Below, in pieces: positions 25,248-26,944 of a DNA stretch of 26,944 bases. A program made the translations under genes and the position numbers. The stretch lies in contig DDJR01000029.1 of the NCBI GenBank assembly GCA_002339135.1, forward strand, positions 54,954 to 81,897, in the 5' to 3' direction. The notes beneath the pieces were generated by a model. It saw only the letters and a program-made list of their open reading frames with translations. It was not told the DNA's origin and did not search any database. Source of the DNA: Flavobacteriales bacterium UBA2619. GTDB lineage: Bacteria > Bacteroidota > Bacteroidia > Flavobacteriales_D > Sanyastnellaceae. Position 1 is the stretch's first letter. Each line of letters opens with the position of its first letter.

Positions 25248-26420
25248 TCACGCTAGCTTTTGATACGTTCTCCACCATCTGTCTGGTAATTCACCCTCAG
25301 CGGCCTCTTGATAATCTTCATATGAGCATGGCACAAGGTGGTGGTGATCTTTGTTGTTTTTCTTTGAAGTTGGTATAGGTACATCCATCCACCACCTGTC
25401 ACTCCTTGACGATTTGTAGAATGCGACTTCATGGTCTTTGCCCTGTAAATCCACTAAATATTTTGTGTATTCATCGACATTGCATTTAGGATAATCTCCA
25501 GTTTGGCTGAAGATTCCATCAAGCATGTGCCACAAAACCTGAGCGGCCAGATGCCCCCCTCTTCCCCTGTCATCAAGATCGGGGTTGTGCTCGAAAAGTC
25601 CAAGGGCCATCATTTTGTCGCTTAAGCCCGCGTATCTGGCCAGCTGACAAATTTGAGAAGATGAGAACCCATTTGGTCCGGCATGTGTTGATGCTGGATG
25701 ATCAGATGCCCTAATGGACGATAAGTCGAATGATGCTAAATCAGCATCTCTCAATGTAGGTTCAACAAGCTTGTGGTTGCTGTGTGCTTTGCCAAGTCTT
25801 ATGGCCTCAAATTGTAGCCTTTCAAGCAGTTCTAAGGTATCGGGATCTGTCAAATATCCTTGATGACCAATGTTTACATAGTCAAATAAAAAGTTGGGCT
25901 CATGTAAAACAATTCGATTCATGTAATTCCTTGAAGTATGCAATTCAGGATCACCTCCAAAATCCAATCTTGAATCTACACTGACAACGTTCATGGGTCT
26001 TCCAACTGACTCCAATGCTGAATAAATTGAATATGTTAAATCTTGACCTCCTCCTAAAACGATTGGGATCACGCCCATTTGAATTAATTCAGAAACCAGA
26101 TCTTTTACAGCTCTTTCAGTGTCTGCGCTGTCTAATCCTGCTCTGATGTCTCCCAAATCAACTGTAGGTGCCCAACGCGTTGGTGGTGTAAGTCTGTAAA
26201 GCCAATTTCGTATTGCATCAGGAGCAGCTGCACAACCTTCATTGTCTCCACTATTTCTTCCATCATTAACTCCGAAAATGGCCACCCTACATCCTTCAAT
26301 TGAAGGCTGGTGGTCAAAGCGATGTATTTCGATCCTGTCAGCTATTCTAGCTGAACCCTCGGCATTGCTAAAGACCGGTTGGTCGACCGGCTGTAATAGA
26401 TCAAATATTCGTTCGCTCAT
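25248..26420 (-). CDS. Arginase/formimidoylglutamase-family protein with degenerate metal site
   Basis: The 390-residue protein has an arginase-like (ureohydrolase) fold from about 45 to 305 and a C-terminal extension of about 80 residues containing DRWWMDVP and PDRWWRTYQKLA. Canonical enzymes bind two Mn2+ through six residues. Here the first His is replaced by Gln126 (GGGQD), the middle His by Arg151 (DSRLD, with Asp149 and Asp153 kept) and the second Asp of SFDxD by Ser234 (SFDLSS, Asp232 kept). Three of six ligands are missing, so hydrolase activity is doubtful. From memory, GGGQD and SFDxS also occur in relatives from this locus, which are annotated formimidoylglutamase. It lies between topA and porP/sprF, co-oriented. 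Confidence 0.85.
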   Translation of the reverse strand: MSERIFDLLQPVDQPVFSNAEGSARIADRIEIHRFDHQPSIEGCRVAIFGVNDGRNSGDNEGCAAAPDAIRNWLYRLTPPTRWAPTVDLGDIRAGLDSADTERAVKDLVSELIQMGVIPIVLGGGQDLTYSIYSALESVGRPMNVVSVDSRLDFGGDPELHTSRNYMNRIVLHEPNFLFDYVNIGHQGYLTDPDTLELLERLQFEAIRLGKAHSNHKLVEPTLRDADLASFDLSSIRASDHPASTHAGPNGFSSSQICQLARYAGLSDKMMALGLFEHNPDLDDRGRGGHLAAQVLWHMLDGIFSQTGDYPKCNVDEYTKYLVDLQGKDHEVAFYKSSRSDRWWMDVPIPTSKKNNKDHHHLVPCSYEDYQEAAEGELPDRWWRTYQKLA

Positions 26421-26429
26421 CCTTAGAAA

Positions 26430-26523
26430 TCAGTGTGACAATACAATTTCGTACAATTACTCGCAAGTTTAAGCATACATCTGAATGCAAAAACGCCAAC
26501 ATCAAACTATCAGTTCACACTGA
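26430..26523. repeat. 9-bp inverted repeat flanking the topA-arginase intergenic region
   Basis: TCAGTGTGA at 26430-26438 is the exact reverse complement of TCACACTGA at 26515-26523. The copies sit near either end of the 107-bp gap between the topA stop and the start of the arginase-like gene. No RNA hairpin of note is expected over this 76-bp loop. Otherwise the gap shows no clear terminator or consensus promoter. It may be two half-sites for a regulator or chance. Confidence 0.25.
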
Positions 26524-26527
26524 ATTG

Positions 26528-26944
26528 TTACTTCCTACTTTTTGGAGCTCTTTTTTTCTTTTGAGGGCGATTGTCATGTAAGACGATAAGTTCTTGAGCA
26601 CGAGTCCAGTCTATGGCGTTGTAATCCTCCTCTTTGGGTATTTTTACGTTTTTCTTGCCGGCTTTGATAAACGGCCCCCAACGTCCATTAATAATCCGAA
26701 CAGTCTCATCTTCCTCATAAACTTTCAATAAAGCCGCTGCATCAGCGGCCTTTTTTTCTTCAATGAGCTCGATTGCTCTCGATAAATCTAAGGTATAAGG
26801 ATCGTCATCGGTGTCCTTTTTAATCGAAACGAATTTGCTGTTGTGAACTACATAGGGACCAAATCTACCAATAGAAGTTGAGACAACCTTGCCTTCATAT
26901 TCTCCAAGTTTTCGAGGCAATTTGAACAACATTAAAGCTTCGTC
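26528..26944 (-). CDS. topA: TopA, DNA topoisomerase I (C-terminal part, cut by window edge)
   Basis: The minus-strand frame enters at the right edge (DEALMLFKLPRKLGEYEGK) and runs 138 residues to a TAA at 26528. The visible portion consists of C-terminal topoisomerase repeats: LGEYEGKVVSTSIGRFGPYVVH, then a second related unit EDETVRIINGRWGPFIKAGKKNVKIPK, and a Lys/Arg-rich tail (KKKRAPKSRK). These repeats are characteristic of the C-terminus of Bacteroidota TopA, which relaxes negative supercoils. The Toprim and catalytic tyrosine domains are outside the window. The internal ATG at 26930-26932 is not the start, since the frame is open and family-like up to the edge. Confidence 0.9.
   Translation of the reverse strand, partial: DEALMLFKLPRKLGEYEGKVVSTSIGRFGPYVVHNSKFVSIKKDTDDDPYTLDLSRAIELIEEKKAADAAALLKVYEEDETVRIINGRWGPFIKAGKKNVKIPKEEDYNAIDWTRAQELIVLHDNRPQKKKRAPKSRK

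Noticed and set aside
1..26944. CRISPR arrays, tRNA/rRNA genes, insertion sequences, toxin-antitoxin or defence genes
   Set aside because: I looked for regular spacer-repeat patterns, cloverleaf-like segments, transposase motifs and defence-type domains and found none; nearly all sequence is accounted for by conserved core genes.

Overview
This window looks like a chromosomal segment of a gliding or type IX secretion-competent member of the Bacteroidota, most likely order Flavobacteriales. The evidence is the full gldK-gldL-gldM-gldN set, a PorP/SprF-family gene, gldB and gldC, a secreted protein with a type A T9SS C-terminal sorting domain, and a division/cell-wall (dcw) cluster whose MurE has the meso-diaminopimelate motif DNPR. 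No tRNA, rRNA, CRISPR array, insertion sequence, prophage or integrase was found. Genes are packed tightly, with several overlaps and very short gaps, and look like core chromosome.

Layout. (1) 1-5850, minus strand: the head of a dcw operon read right to left, mraZ-rsmH-ftsL-ftsI-murE-mraY, with mraY cut by the left edge. Junctions overlap by 4-7 bp or are separated by 1-3 bp. In front of mraZ is a phased 10-bp repeat array that matches the expected MraZ operator. (2) 6130-7533, plus strand: an alpha/beta hydrolase and the ribosome-assembly GTPase EngB. (3) 7525-9015, minus strand: gldB-gldC, convergent with engB. (4) 9053-10657, plus strand: an outer-membrane beta-barrel protein and nadE. 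(5) 10659-11111, minus strand: dtd. (6) 11212-17245, plus strand: purL, a three-PASTA membrane protein, a T9SS cargo protein and an RluD-type pseudouridine synthase, tightly spaced and probably co-transcribed. (7) 17251-19230, minus strand: an ABC-F ATPase. (8) 19306-26944, minus strand: the 3' end of topA, an arginase-family protein with an eroded metal site, porP/sprF, then gldK-gldL-gldM-gldN, closed by a strong intrinsic terminator.

How the genes fit together. GldL and GldM form the inner-membrane proton-driven motor of T9SS, GldK and GldN form the periplasmic ring, and PorP/SprF proteins are outer-membrane partners. The 14259-16202 protein is a predicted cargo of that machine. GldB and GldC are accessory gliding proteins. 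The dcw genes make peptidoglycan precursors and the septal synthase under MraZ control.

I did not find a clearly undescribed multi-gene system. The items most worth a second look are the arginase-like protein next to the T9SS genes that has lost half of the canonical manganese ligands, the phased operator arrays upstream of mraZ, and the T9SS cargo gene placed between a PASTA protein and rluD. All family assignments come from reading motifs and from memory of the families; no database search was run.
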